A stretch of 64,000 nt of DNA, from assembly GCF_000423225.1 (NCBI RefSeq), contig NZ_KE383991.1, positions 1,312,217-1,376,216 on the forward strand. The letters are read 5' to 3'. Of this stretch, positions 25,844 through 34,321 are shown piece by piece. Source of the DNA: Kaistia adipata DSM 17808 (GTDB taxonomy: Bacteria > Pseudomonadota > Alphaproteobacteria > Rhizobiales > Kaistiaceae). Both the position numbers and the translations under genes were made by a program. Under the pieces are notes generated by a model. That model searched no databases and was not told the DNA's origin. It saw nothing but the letters and a program-made list of their open reading frames with translations. Every line of letters starts with the position of its first letter. The first letter of the stretch is position 1.

Positions 25844-27268
25844 TCAGGGCCGCGCCGGTCTAGCCGGTCGAGGCCGTTCGCACCGCAGGAACTGCCCCGC
25901 CCCCGCCGAGCCGGAGAACGCCCCGTCATGCCAGACGACGGTGCCGCGCAGGATGGTCGTGATCGGCCGCCCGCGCAGCTCCATGCCCTCATAGGGCGTG
26001 TAGTCGACATTGTGGTGCAGCGCCTCGTTGGTGATCGTCCAGGAGACATCCGGATCCCAGATGGCGATGTCGGCGTCGGAGCCGACCGCGATCGTCCCCT
26101 TGCGCGGATAGAGCCCGTAGATCTTGGCCGGGTTGGTGGACGTCAGCGCCACGAAGCGGTTGATGTCGATCCGGCCGCCGAGCACGCCTTCCGAGAACAG
26201 GAGGGGCAGCCGCGTCTCCAGCCCCGGAATGCCGTTCGGGATGCACTGGAACGACGCGCATTCGCCGAACGCCTTCTTGCCGAGCGGGTCGTCATAGCGG
26301 AACGGCGCGTGGTCGGAGGAGAACACCTCGAACACGCCGGTCGCGAGCCCGTTCCAGATCGCCTCGTGATTGGCCTCGTCGCGCGGCGGCGGGCTGCAGA
26401 CGAACTTGGCGCCCTCGAAGCCGTCGCGATGCAGGTGCTTCTCGGTCAGGAACAGATATTGCGGGCAGGTTTCGGCGAAGACGCGATGGCCGCGCGCCTG
26501 CGCCCAGCGGATCTGCTCCGTCGCCTCGATGCCGGAGACGTGCACGATCAGGATCGGCACGTCGACGAGCTCGGCCAGCGACAGCGCCCGATGCGTCGCC
26601 TCGCGCTCGACAAGGGACGGCCGCGCCGTGGCATGGAAGCGGGGCGCGGTATGGCCGGCCGCTTCCAGCGCCTCGGTCAGCCAGGCGATGCAATCGGCGT
26701 TCTCGGCGTGGATCATCGTCATCGCGCCCTCGCGCCGCGCGGCCGCCAGGCATTCCAGGATCTGGCGGTCGTCGAGCTTGAGGTCGTCATAGGTCATGTA
26801 GATCTTGAACGAGGTGTAGCCTTCGTCGACGAGGGCCGGCAGCTCCTCGGCGATCACCGGCCGCGACGGGTCGGTGACGATCATGTGGAAGGCGTAGTCG
26901 ACGCAGGCGCGCCCCGCGGCGCGGCGGTGATAGTCGTCGACGGCGCCGCGCAGGCTTTCCCCCTTCACCTGCGCCGCGAAGGGGATCACCGTCGTGGTGC
27001 CGCCGCAGGCGGCCGAGCGGGTGCCGGTCTCGAAATCATCGGCCATGCGCAGTCCCGGCCCCATCGGCTGGTCGAGATGGCAATGGCCGTCGACACCGCC
27101 GGGCAGCACATATTGCCCTGTCGCGTCGATCTCCTTGTGCCCGTGCGGCAGAGCCTCGCCCAGCGCCACGATCCGCCCCTCGCGGATCGCGATGTCGCAG
27201 ACCACCGAGTCGGCGGCGGTGACCACCGTGCCGTTGCGGATGACGAGATCGAAGGGAAACTCGTTCAT
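25844..27268 (-). CDS. hydA: Dihydropyrimidinase / D-hydantoinase
   Basis: 474 residues, the usual length. It hydrolyses cyclic ureides (dihydropyrimidines, hydantoins, possibly other cyclic amides) to N-carbamoyl or ureido acids. All binuclear-zinc ligands are seen: His62 and His64 in GHCHLDQP, the carboxylatable Lys155 in TSFKIYMTYDD, His187 in MIHAEN, His243 in IVHVSG and Asp319 in SSDHAPF. Substrate loop TSTNPAKIYGLYPRKG is present. Contrast with the ligand-less PyrC-like protein at 11.4 kb. It is the last gene of the ten-gene importer/catabolic operon; the reaction is secure at family level, the true substrate is not. Confidence 0.93.
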   Translation of the reverse strand: MNEFPFDLVIRNGTVVTAADSVVCDIAIREGRIVALGEALPHGHKEIDATGQYVLPGGVDGHCHLDQPMGPGLRMADDFETGTRSAACGGTTTVIPFAAQVKGESLRGAVDDYHRRAAGRACVDYAFHMIVTDPSRPVIAEELPALVDEGYTSFKIYMTYDDLKLDDRQILECLAAARREGAMTMIHAENADCIAWLTEALEAAGHTAPRFHATARPSLVEREATHRALSLAELVDVPILIVHVSGIEATEQIRWAQARGHRVFAETCPQYLFLTEKHLHRDGFEGAKFVCSPPPRDEANHEAIWNGLATGVFEVFSSDHAPFRYDDPLGKKAFGECASFQCIPNGIPGLETRLPLLFSEGVLGGRIDINRFVALTSTNPAKIYGLYPRKGTIAVGSDADIAIWDPDVSWTITNEALHHNVDYTPYEGMELRGRPITTILRGTVVWHDGAFSGSAGAGQFLRCERPRPARPARP

Positions 27269-27289
27269 GACTGCGCCCCCTCCCGCGCC

Positions 27290-28024
27290 TCAGCGCAGGT
27301 CCCCGAAAAGACGGCCCCAGCCCTGGATGCGCGCCGTGTCGATGCCGGTCATCTGCAGGGCCTTCCAGACTGTCGCGCTGACGGAATCGTAGATCGGAAT
27401 GCCGGTCTCGCGTTCGAGCTGCTCGACCAGCGGCGCGCCGCGGAAATTGGTGCAGAGCACGATGATCGCTTCCGGCTTGTCGGCGGCGACCTCGCGGATC
27501 AGGCGCGTGATCGTCGCCTCGTCGAATTCGGCGAAGGAGAAATTGTCCTTCTCGCCCATGTGGCGCTCGGTCGTGACCGTGTGGCCGGCGGCGTCGTAGT
27601 TGGCGATGATCTGCTGCTGCACGTCGCCGATATACGGTGTCACCAGCCCCAGGCTGCGGACCTCGGTGCGATCGAGGATCTCGTTCAGGGCGAGCACGCT
27701 GGTCGTCGCCGGCGCGCCGGTTGCCTCGGTGATCTCGGCGCAGAGTCGCTGGTCGATCTCGAAGCCGCGCCATCCCGCCGCCGTGCCGGCCCAGGCGATC
27801 ACGTCCATATGTGCGTCGTTGAGGATGCAGGCCGCCTCGACGAGCGACGAGTTGGTGAACTGCGCCATCGCCTTCTCGCCGAGCGTGATCTCCTTGACGG
27901 TGAAGCGCTGGAAATGCGCCGTCACCTCCGGCAGCAGATCGTGCAGGATCGCGCCCATATAGGGCTCGAGGACGGTGTTGGACGACGGCGTCAGCATGCC
28001 GATCAGCGTGCGATTGAGTGCCAT
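27290..28024 (-). CDS. Asp/Glu racemase-superfamily enzyme (maleate isomerase / arylmalonate decarboxylase-like, one-cysteine type)
   Basis: 244 residues. Start MALNRTLIGMLTPSSNTVLEP, with the TPSSNT phosphate/carboxylate-binding-like turn typical of maleate cis-trans isomerase and arylmalonate decarboxylase. Members with racemase or isomerase action use two cysteines. Here the second is present (Cys191 in IIVLCTNFRG) but the first position reads AWAGTAAG, with Gly80-Thr81. A single C-terminal cysteine facing glycine is the arrangement of arylmalonate decarboxylase. The protein may therefore decarboxylate or protonate a malonate-like intermediate rather than isomerise. It lies 21 bp upstream of hydA in the operon. 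Confidence 0.82.
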   Translation of the reverse strand: MALNRTLIGMLTPSSNTVLEPYMGAILHDLLPEVTAHFQRFTVKEITLGEKAMAQFTNSSLVEAACILNDAHMDVIAWAGTAAGWRGFEIDQRLCAEITEATGAPATTSVLALNEILDRTEVRSLGLVTPYIGDVQQQIIANYDAAGHTVTTERHMGEKDNFSFAEFDEATITRLIREVAADKPEAIIVLCTNFRGAPLVEQLERETGIPIYDSVSATVWKALQMTGIDTARIQGWGRLFGDLR

Positions 28025-28077
28025 GGATGGCTCCAGCCTGAAAGGTCAAACAAGGAAAGGTCGGGGTTCCGGCCGGG

Positions 28078-28836
28078 CTACTCGCCGCGATAGTTCGCCG
28101 GCTTTCCTTCCAGGAAGGAGCCGATGCCCTCGTGCAGGTCGCGCGTGCCGAACATCAGCTGCCAGCGGCTCCGCTCCATGGCGATGCCGGCTTCCGAGGT
28201 GGTGTCGAGGCCGAGCCGGACGACTTCCTTGATCTGCTGCACGGTGATCGGCGGCTTCGTCGCGATCAACGCCGCGAGCTCGATCGCACGCGATGTCGCG
28301 TCGCCCTCGACGATCTCGCTGACCAGCCCCATGCGCCGCGCTTCGACGGCCGGGATCGGCGTCGCCGTCAGCAATGCATACATCGCGTTCTGACGCCCGA
28401 TGGCGCGCGGCAGGCGCTGCGTCGCGCCGCCGCCCGGCACGAAGCCGAGATTGACCTCCGGCTGGCAGAAGCGGGCATTCGCCGAGGCGATGACGAAGTC
28501 GCATTGCAGCACCAGCTCGCAGCCGCCGCCAAAGGCGTCGCCATTGACGGCCGCGATCACCGGCTTCGGCGACTTCCAGAGCGCATGGGTCGTGAAGGTC
28601 TGGATCGCGCCGGGGACGGTGCGGCCAAGCTGCTCCTTCAAGTCGGCGCCGACGGCGAAGACCGTGTCGTTGCCGGCGAGCACGATGGCGCGGATGCCCG
28701 GATCGGCGTTCAGCTCATCGACATATTGCTCGATCAACAGGCGGACCTCGGTGGTCAGCGCGTTGCGGACTTCGGGCCGGTTGAGCCGGATGACGGCGAC
28801 GCCCGCGACGGGCTTTTCCAGGAGAACGACCGACAT
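28078..28836 (-). CDS. Enoyl-CoA hydratase/isomerase (crotonase family)
   Basis: 252 residues; ATG at 28836 follows GGAAGGA. Crotonase fold with the oxyanion-hole segments (AVGADLKEQ and AFGGGCELVLQCD) and both catalytic glutamates of true hydratases, one in GGCELVL and one in CQPEVNLGF. C-terminal helices end EGIGSFLEGKPANYRGE. It would hydrate a 2-enoyl-CoA or act on a related CoA thioester. No acyl-CoA ligase or dehydrogenase is next to it, so how a CoA ester arises in this operon is unclear. It lies 54 bp upstream of the racemase-like gene. Confidence 0.9.
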   Translation of the reverse strand: MSVVLLEKPVAGVAVIRLNRPEVRNALTTEVRLLIEQYVDELNADPGIRAIVLAGNDTVFAVGADLKEQLGRTVPGAIQTFTTHALWKSPKPVIAAVNGDAFGGGCELVLQCDFVIASANARFCQPEVNLGFVPGGGATQRLPRAIGRQNAMYALLTATPIPAVEARRMGLVSEIVEGDATSRAIELAALIATKPPITVQQIKEVVRLGLDTTSEAGIAMERSRWQLMFGTRDLHEGIGSFLEGKPANYRGE

Positions 28837-28884
28837 GACGGTTCCTTCCAACAGGTTATGAACGAATGGGCGGGACGGTCGGCG

Positions 28885-29262
28885 TCAGGCCGCCGGCCGG
28901 TCGACCGCATGTTCGAGGAGGGCGGAAAGCGGGACGATCTCGAGCGTCGCCTCATTGGTCGCCGACAGGACCACGGGACAGGCATTCCCGGCCTGGTAGG
29001 CCTCGAACCACTTGGCCGCGATCACGCACCAGCGGTCGCCGGGGACGAGGCCGGGAAAGCGCAGATCCGGCCGGATCGTCGTCAGATCGTTGCCGACGCT
29101 CGCCTGAAACTCGATGAAGGCCGAGGTCATGATCGCGCAGATGGTGTGGCGAAGCGGATTTTCGGGGCCGGTAGTGCAGCAGCCATCGCGGAGATAGCCG
29201 GTCAGGGGATCCGTCGAGCAGAGGTCGAGCGGACCCCCGAGGACGTTGCGCTGTTCAGTCAT
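28885..29262 (-). CDS. DUF2237 protein
   Basis: 125 residues, soluble. The whole protein matches DUF2237: RNVLGGPLDLCSTDPLTGYL, DGCCTTGPENPLRHTICAIM, FIEFQASVGNDLTTIRPDL, FPGLVPGDRWCVIAAKWFEAY and ATNEATLEIVPLSALLEHA. Conserved cysteines (DLCST, DGCC, HTICAIM, RWCVIA) suggest metal binding or redox chemistry, but no function is established. The gene lies 23 bp from the amidase gene, co-oriented within the catabolic operon; this could give a first functional context. Confidence 0.88.
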   Translation of the reverse strand: MTEQRNVLGGPLDLCSTDPLTGYLRDGCCTTGPENPLRHTICAIMTSAFIEFQASVGNDLTTIRPDLRFPGLVPGDRWCVIAAKWFEAYQAGNACPVVLSATNEATLEIVPLSALLEHAVDRPAA

Positions 29263-29284
29263 GCGAAATCTCCATGAGCCGGCC

Positions 29285-30835
29285 TCACGACCGGGCGCGC
29301 CCGGACGGCGGCGTCGGGCAGGCGAAAAGATGGGTCTGGATCTGATGCGCCACGTTGAGGAGCAGCGCGTCCTGCATCGGCCGGGCGACCAGCAGCATGC
29401 CGACCGGCAGACCGTCGATCAGGCCGCAGGGAAGGCTGAGCGCCGGATGGCCGGTCAGGTTGGTCGCGCAATTGTTGTCATGCATCTGGAAGGCGAGCCG
29501 CTGGTGCTCGGCCGGCGGCAACGGTCCGGTCGGCAGACGATGCGGCAACATCGGGCAGGTCGGCATGACGAGGACGTCATGCTCCGCCAGCGCCGCGTCA
29601 TACTGGGCGCGCAGCACGCGCCGCAGCCGCTGCGCCAGCGCCAGGACGCGGCCCTTGCTCTCGGCGCGGAGGATGGTGCCGGCGATCAGCGACGCCTTCG
29701 CATTGAGCGGCAGGCGGGCGGCGCCGGTCTCGAGCGCCTCTCCGAACGCGCGGGCGAGTTCGCCGTCATAGACGCCGAGGTGATTGGCGCCCTGCGTGCC
29801 CTGCTCGAACACCGTCGCGAGGCCGCCCTCGCAGGAGATCGGCGCGTGGATATCCGTCGCCTGCTTGTGCAGCGGCACCGAGGCCGCGCCGACCTTCGCG
29901 CCGAGACCAGCAAGCGACAGGGCCGCCGCGCGGACCATCGCGTCGAGACGCGGGTCGGAACCCGCCCAGCCGAAGCCGTCGTCGACGATGCCGATCCGGA
30001 GCCCACCCAAGCCTTCGTCGAGCGTCTCGACGGCGGGCCCTTCCAGCGCCGGAACGCCGGCCTGGCGCGGATCGCTGTCGCTGTAGCCCGCGACCGCGTC
30101 GAGCAAACGGGCGACATCGCGCGCCGTCCGGGCCATCAGGCCGAGATGATCCATGCTGAACTCGGTCGCCACCGCGCCGGTATAGGGCACGAGGCCGAAG
30201 GTCGGCTTCAGCGCGGTGATGCCCGACCAAGCGGCCGGGTTGCGCACGGAACCGCCGAGATCGGTGCCGAGCGCCAGGTCCGCCTCGCCGGTGGCGAGCA
30301 GCACGCCGCAGCCGGACGAGGAACCGCCGGCCGAGCGCGTCTGGTCATAGGGGTTGAGCACCGCCCCGGTAACGGAGGTGAAGCTCGAACCGGAATAGCA
30401 GAGGTCCTCGCAGACGGCGGTGCCGACCAGCTCCGCGCCGGCGTCGAGCGCCCGCTCGACGGCAAGCGCGCTCCTCGCCGGCACGAAATCACGCAGGAAG
30501 TCGCCGCCGAGCGTCATCGGCACGCCGGCGACGGCGATCGAATCCTTGACCACCAGGCGCGCCCCGGCGAGCGGCCCGGCCAAGGTTCGCCGGTCCTCGG
30601 TGCGATACATCCAGGCATGGTGCTCGTCGGCGCCGCCGATGCGCTCGACGGTCCAGTCGACGGCCGGGACCGTCTCGGTCCCGAACACCACCTCGGCCAG
30701 GGCCTCGATGCGACCATAGGTGCGGCGGGAATTGCCGACCGCCATCTCGATGCCGGCGACGTCGTCGGCGCCGAGATGGAAGCGCTCGGCGACGCGCGCG
30801 ATCTCGTCGGCGTCGTTGTGCTTGGCTGCGGTCAT
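29285..30835 (-). CDS. Amidase-signature hydrolase
   Basis: 516 residues; ATG at 30835 overlaps the stop of the DUF1116 gene (ATGA), so translation is coupled. The Ser-cisSer-Lys triad of the amidase-signature family is complete: Lys97 in LVVKDSIAV, the Ser172-Ser174 run in AGGSSSGCG, and nucleophile Ser196 in GTDLGGSVRNPAAW. Family members hydrolyse amides, ureido acids (ureidomalonase, N-carbamoyl amino acids) and allophanate. With a hydantoinase in the same operon, the likely job is cleavage of the ring-opened ureido or amide product; the specific substrate is unknown. Confidence 0.9.
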   Translation of the reverse strand: MTAAKHNDADEIARVAERFHLGADDVAGIEMAVGNSRRTYGRIEALAEVVFGTETVPAVDWTVERIGGADEHHAWMYRTEDRRTLAGPLAGARLVVKDSIAVAGVPMTLGGDFLRDFVPARSALAVERALDAGAELVGTAVCEDLCYSGSSFTSVTGAVLNPYDQTRSAGGSSSGCGVLLATGEADLALGTDLGGSVRNPAAWSGITALKPTFGLVPYTGAVATEFSMDHLGLMARTARDVARLLDAVAGYSDSDPRQAGVPALEGPAVETLDEGLGGLRIGIVDDGFGWAGSDPRLDAMVRAAALSLAGLGAKVGAASVPLHKQATDIHAPISCEGGLATVFEQGTQGANHLGVYDGELARAFGEALETGAARLPLNAKASLIAGTILRAESKGRVLALAQRLRRVLRAQYDAALAEHDVLVMPTCPMLPHRLPTGPLPPAEHQRLAFQMHDNNCATNLTGHPALSLPCGLIDGLPVGMLLVARPMQDALLLNVAHQIQTHLFACPTPPSGRARS

Positions 30836-32097
30836 CGGGCCGCCGCCATAGCTTCGAGCGCGCGGCTCGCCTCGACGAACGGCTCGACCGGAATGCGGGT
30901 GATGCCCGCGCCGATGCGGCCATGGCCCGGCAGACGGTGCGACAGACCGTTGTTGATCATCGGCGCGATGCCGGTCTCGCGGACCCGGTGGACGTTGATG
31001 CCGATGGGACTGCCGCGATGTTCCTCGGCCGGGATGAGGAAGCGCGAGCTGGTGCCCGAGCAGATCCGGCGCATCTCCTCGACCATGTGGACGCCCTGCT
31101 CCACCGTGCCGCCGACGAAGGACATGATGGCGGGGGCGGCCGACATGGCGAAGGCGCCGAAGCCGGCCGTCTCGGAGATCATCGAGTCGCCCATGGTCGG
31201 GTTGACGTCCTCCATCTTGCCGCCGGGGATGAGCTTGGGCTCGCCGATCGGCGACGGGCACAGGAACCAGCGATCGCCGGTGCCGCTGACGCGGATGCCG
31301 AATTCGCGGCCGTTGCCGGACATGGTGGTGACAACAGGGCTGTCGGAAATGTCGGCGGCGGCCAGCGTCATCGCCTTGGCGGCCGAAATCGCGAAGGGCA
31401 GCGCGAAATGGCCATTGCCAGCCATGATGGCGACGGTCTTCGCCACGGCGTCGCGGTCCCGGCCGCTTGAGATCAGCGCCGGAGCCAGCCGAACGATCAG
31501 GCTGGCGGTGGTGGCGATCAAGCGGTTGTGGCAATCGTCGCCGCGGCGCAGGCCCTCCGCGACCATGCCGCCCAGCTCGATCGGATCGGTCGCCCGGATG
31601 GCGTCGTCGAGGACGCCGGCCATGTCGGTCGCCATCCAGCGCAGCCGCGCCAGCGTCTCGTCGTCATAGGAGCCGTAGCGGACGGCGCCGCCGGTGCCCT
31701 CGTTCAGCGGCGAGAACGTCGTGTGGCCGGCCGATTTCGCGACCACTACCGGCATGCTCGGCGTGATCACGCCCGCCATCGCGCCGAGCGCGCCGGCGTC
31801 GTGGCAGGGCAAAAGCTCCAGTTCGCCGGCGTCGAGGATCGCCTCGGCCTCGGCCACGTCCCTCGCCTCGCCCTCGAAGATCAGGCCACCGATCAGCGCG
31901 CCGCGCATCGGTCCCGGCACGTCCTCGAGGCGGATCGGCGGTCCGGCATGCAGGAAGCGGCGCGGGCCGACCTGGCGGGTGACGTCGCCGGCGGCGCAGA
32001 CGCCGACGAGATGCACCTGCGTCGTGTCGAGCGCGGCGACGGATTTGGCCGCGGCGGCCTCGACGGCCGGGAGCGAAGCTTGGATCGTGTCGGACAT
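30832..32097 (-). CDS. DUF1116 (YlbE/AllG-like) protein
   Basis: 421 residues; ATG at 32097 with AGGAACC upstream. The sequence closely follows the YlbE/DUF1116 pattern: LHAGPPIRLEDVPGPMRGA, EGEARDVAEAEAILDAGE, GAMAGVITPSMPVVV, LNEGTGGAVRYG, GMVAEGLRRGDDCHNR, NGREFGIRVSGTGDRWF and NPTMGDSMISETAGFGAFA. In E. coli the DUF1116 protein AllG works with FdrA/AllF and a DUF2877 protein/AllH as oxamate carbamoyltransferase in anaerobic allantoin use. Neither partner nor a carbamate kinase is in this window. That makes it an orphan member, perhaps acting on another carbamoyl or ureido substrate. Confidence 0.87.
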   Translation of the reverse strand: MSDTIQASLPAVEAAAAKSVAALDTTQVHLVGVCAAGDVTRQVGPRRFLHAGPPIRLEDVPGPMRGALIGGLIFEGEARDVAEAEAILDAGELELLPCHDAGALGAMAGVITPSMPVVVAKSAGHTTFSPLNEGTGGAVRYGSYDDETLARLRWMATDMAGVLDDAIRATDPIELGGMVAEGLRRGDDCHNRLIATTASLIVRLAPALISSGRDRDAVAKTVAIMAGNGHFALPFAISAAKAMTLAAADISDSPVVTTMSGNGREFGIRVSGTGDRWFLCPSPIGEPKLIPGGKMEDVNPTMGDSMISETAGFGAFAMSAAPAIMSFVGGTVEQGVHMVEEMRRICSGTSSRFLIPAEEHRGSPIGINVHRVRETGIAPMINNGLSHRLPGHGRIGAGITRIPVEPFVEASRALEAMAAAR

Positions 32098-32217
32098 CGT
32101 CTTGGTTCCTGCTGATCGATCGAGGCGGCGCACGAAGGGGCGCGCGCGGCCGGTCTTGAGCTTTGGACCGGGACGTTCAGCCCCGGCCGGGCCTGTCGCG
32201 GCGCGCACCTCCCCGCT

Positions 32218-32240
32218 CCGGTCCTGCGCGGCAGGACCGG
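32218..32240 (-). other. Strong intercistronic hairpin between importer and catabolic genes
   Basis: CCGGTCCTG (32218-32226) and CAGGACCGG (32232-32240) form a perfect 9-bp stem with a 5-base loop, 28 bp after the stop of the binding-protein gene. There is no T-run, so it more likely stabilises the 3' end of the importer mRNA or lowers read-through than terminates fully. Confidence 0.55.
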
Positions 32241-32268
32241 TCATGCGAGACGCACGTCGTGGATCCGG

Positions 32269-33348
32269 CTATTTCGGGATCGTCGTATCGATGCCCTTGA
32301 CCAGGAAGTTCATGCCCTTGATGGCGCCGTCGTCGAGCGACGTGCCGGCGGGCACGGCTTCCTTGTCCTCGTTCGAGGTGATCGGGCCGGTGAAGGGCTT
32401 GAAGGTGCCGGCGCCCATCTCGTCCTGACGCGCCAGGATCTGCGCCCGCTGCTCGTCCGACAGGTCCTTGCTCAGGCCGGCGACCGAGACGGCATTGTCG
32501 GCGATGCCGGCGAAGACGTCGTCGCCCTTGAAGTTGCCGGCCATCGCCTCCTCGACCTTCTGGATCATCACCGGGCCGAAGTTGAGCTGGCCGGCGCAGA
32601 GGTGCTTGGTCGGAGCGAACTTCGAATTGTCGCTATGGGTGACGGTGCCGTAGATGCCGAGCTGCTCGGCGGCGGCCATCGGGCCGGGCGTCCCCGGGAA
32701 GAGCGAGAAGACGACGTCGGTCCCCTGCGAGGCGAGCGATTCCGTTGACGCCTTCTCCATCGCCGGATCGAACCAGGAATTGAGCCAGATCACCTTGACC
32801 GGCTTCAGGTTGGCATTGGTGCTCTGCGCGCCCAGCACATAGGCGTTCATGACGTTGAGCACTTCGGGCAGCGGGAACGCGGCGATGACGCCGAGCGTCT
32901 CCGACTTGGTCACCATGCCGGCGGCCATGCCGCAGAGATAGGCCGCCTCGTAGTGGCGCGGCGTCAGCGTCGAGAAATTCGGCGCGTTCATGTAGCCGCC
33001 GATATGGACGACCGAAAGCTTCGGATAGCGCTTGGCCAGCTTCATGCCGTCCTGCTGGTAGCCGAAGGAGCCGAGCACCAGCATGTCGACGCCGTCGGCG
33101 GCCATCTTGTTCATGACGCGCGTCGCGTCCGGCCCCTCGCCGAGGCTGTTGACGAACTGGATCTCGACCTGGTCGCCGAACTTCTCGGCGATGGCGCGGC
33201 CGCCGCGATCAAGCTCGTAGGACCAGCCGAGCTCGCCGACCGGGTTGGGCAGCAGATAGCCGATCTTGAACGGATCGGCCTTGGCCGAGACGGTGAGCGC
33301 GACGCCCAGCGCAGCGGTGGTCAACGCTGTCCTAATCCAGTGACGCAT
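32269..33348 (-). CDS. BMP-family ABC transporter substrate-binding protein (nucleoside-type)
   Basis: 359 residues; ATG at 33348 directly after GGAGGAATCAAC. A cleaved signal peptide spans residues 1-24 (ALTVSAKA); no lipobox Cys, so it is a soluble periplasmic protein. The BMP/PnrA-like fold is recognised by IGYLLPNPVGELGWSYELDRG, VNSLGEGPDATRVMNKMA, DMLVLGSFGYQQDGMKLA, HIGGYMNAPNFSTLTPRHYEAAYLCGMAAGM and FSLFPGTPGPMAAA. BMP proteins deliver nucleosides, purines or related heterocycles to the cognate permeases. It is the fourth gene of the operon, behind the ATPase and permeases. Confidence 0.92.
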   Translation of the reverse strand: MRHWIRTALTTAALGVALTVSAKADPFKIGYLLPNPVGELGWSYELDRGGRAIAEKFGDQVEIQFVNSLGEGPDATRVMNKMAADGVDMLVLGSFGYQQDGMKLAKRYPKLSVVHIGGYMNAPNFSTLTPRHYEAAYLCGMAAGMVTKSETLGVIAAFPLPEVLNVMNAYVLGAQSTNANLKPVKVIWLNSWFDPAMEKASTESLASQGTDVVFSLFPGTPGPMAAAEQLGIYGTVTHSDNSKFAPTKHLCAGQLNFGPVMIQKVEEAMAGNFKGDDVFAGIADNAVSVAGLSKDLSDEQRAQILARQDEMGAGTFKPFTGPITSNEDKEAVPAGTSLDDGAIKGMNFLVKGIDTTIPK

Positions 33349-33397
33349 GTTGATTCCTCCCCAAATATGCGTTTCTCGCCAACAGTCCGGCGGCCCC

Positions 33398-34321
33398 TCA
33401 GCTCGCCGGTCGATAGCTTTCCCCAAGTGCTGCCGGCGCATTCAGTCGAACCCGGACCTTGTCGGCCGAGATCGCCACCAGCACGACGATGGTCAGGACG
33501 TAAGGCAGGCAAGTCATGATCTGGGCCGGAATGCCGATGCCCATCGCCTGCAGCGCCAACCCGAGCAGCGACACCGCGCCGAAGAGATAGGCGCCGACCG
33601 CCACCCGGCCCGGCCGCCAGGTGCCGAACACCACCAGCGCCACCGCGATCCAGCCGCGGCCGGCGATCATGTCCTGCGACCAGAGCGGGGTCAGGACCGT
33701 CGAGGCATAGGCGCCGGCAAAGCCCGCCATGACGCCGCCGAACAGGATCGCCAGGAAGCGGACGCCGACCGGCCGCATGCCGAGCGCATGGGCGGTGTTC
33801 GGATTCTCGCCGATCACCCGCAGCGTCAGGCCCGCCTTGGTCCGGTACAGGAACCACGCGACCAGCGCCGTCGCGGCGATGGCGGCGTAGACGACGACGT
33901 CCTGCGTGAACAGGATCCGCCCGAGGACCGGGATGTCCGAAAGGCCCGGCAGCGCGATCTTGCCGAGACCGGGAAGCGTCATGCCCTCGAAGCTGCGCCC
34001 GAGCAGGCCCGACAGGCCGAGGCCCAGAATGCCGACGGCGAGGCCGGCCGCGACCTGGTTGGCCATGAAGCCGAGCACCAGCACGGCGAACACGGTCGCA
34101 AGCAGCGCCCCGCTCAGCCCGCCGGCGACGAAGCCGACGAGATGCGACCCTGTCTGCAGCGTCACCATGAAGGCGATGGCGGCGGAAAGCGCCATCATGC
34201 CTTCGACGCTCAGGTTGAGGACGCCGGATTTCTCGACCACGAGCTCGCCGAGCGCCGCCAGCAACAACGGCGTCGCGGTCGCGAACGCGCCGGCCAGAAC
34301 GAAGATGAGCGCGTCCATCAT
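33398..34321 (-). CDS. ABC transporter permease (BPD_transp_2, nucleoside-type)
   Basis: 307-residue membrane protein with about nine hydrophobic segments. Family features: KSGVLNLSVEGMMALSAAIAF near residue 31 and GENPNTAHALGMRPVGVRFLAILFGGVMAGFAGAYAS in the middle, the ATPase-contact loop. Second membrane subunit of the BMP-type importer (YufQ/NupC-like). The ATG overlaps the TGA of the preceding permease gene, so the two are translationally coupled. Confidence 0.92.
   Translation of the reverse strand: MMDALIFVLAGAFATATPLLLAALGELVVEKSGVLNLSVEGMMALSAAIAFMVTLQTGSHLVGFVAGGLSGALLATVFAVLVLGFMANQVAAGLAVGILGLGLSGLLGRSFEGMTLPGLGKIALPGLSDIPVLGRILFTQDVVVYAAIAATALVAWFLYRTKAGLTLRVIGENPNTAHALGMRPVGVRFLAILFGGVMAGFAGAYASTVLTPLWSQDMIAGRGWIAVALVVFGTWRPGRVAVGAYLFGAVSLLGLALQAMGIGIPAQIMTCLPYVLTIVVLVAISADKVRVRLNAPAALGESYRPAS

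Noticed and set aside
23384-32000. Several 750-810 codon plus-strand frames opposite the catabolic operon and phytase-like gene (for example 25817-28093 and 29246-31669)
   Set aside because: All are mirror frames of genes with complete catalytic motifs; the translations are Arg/His/Gly-rich and lack any family signature.
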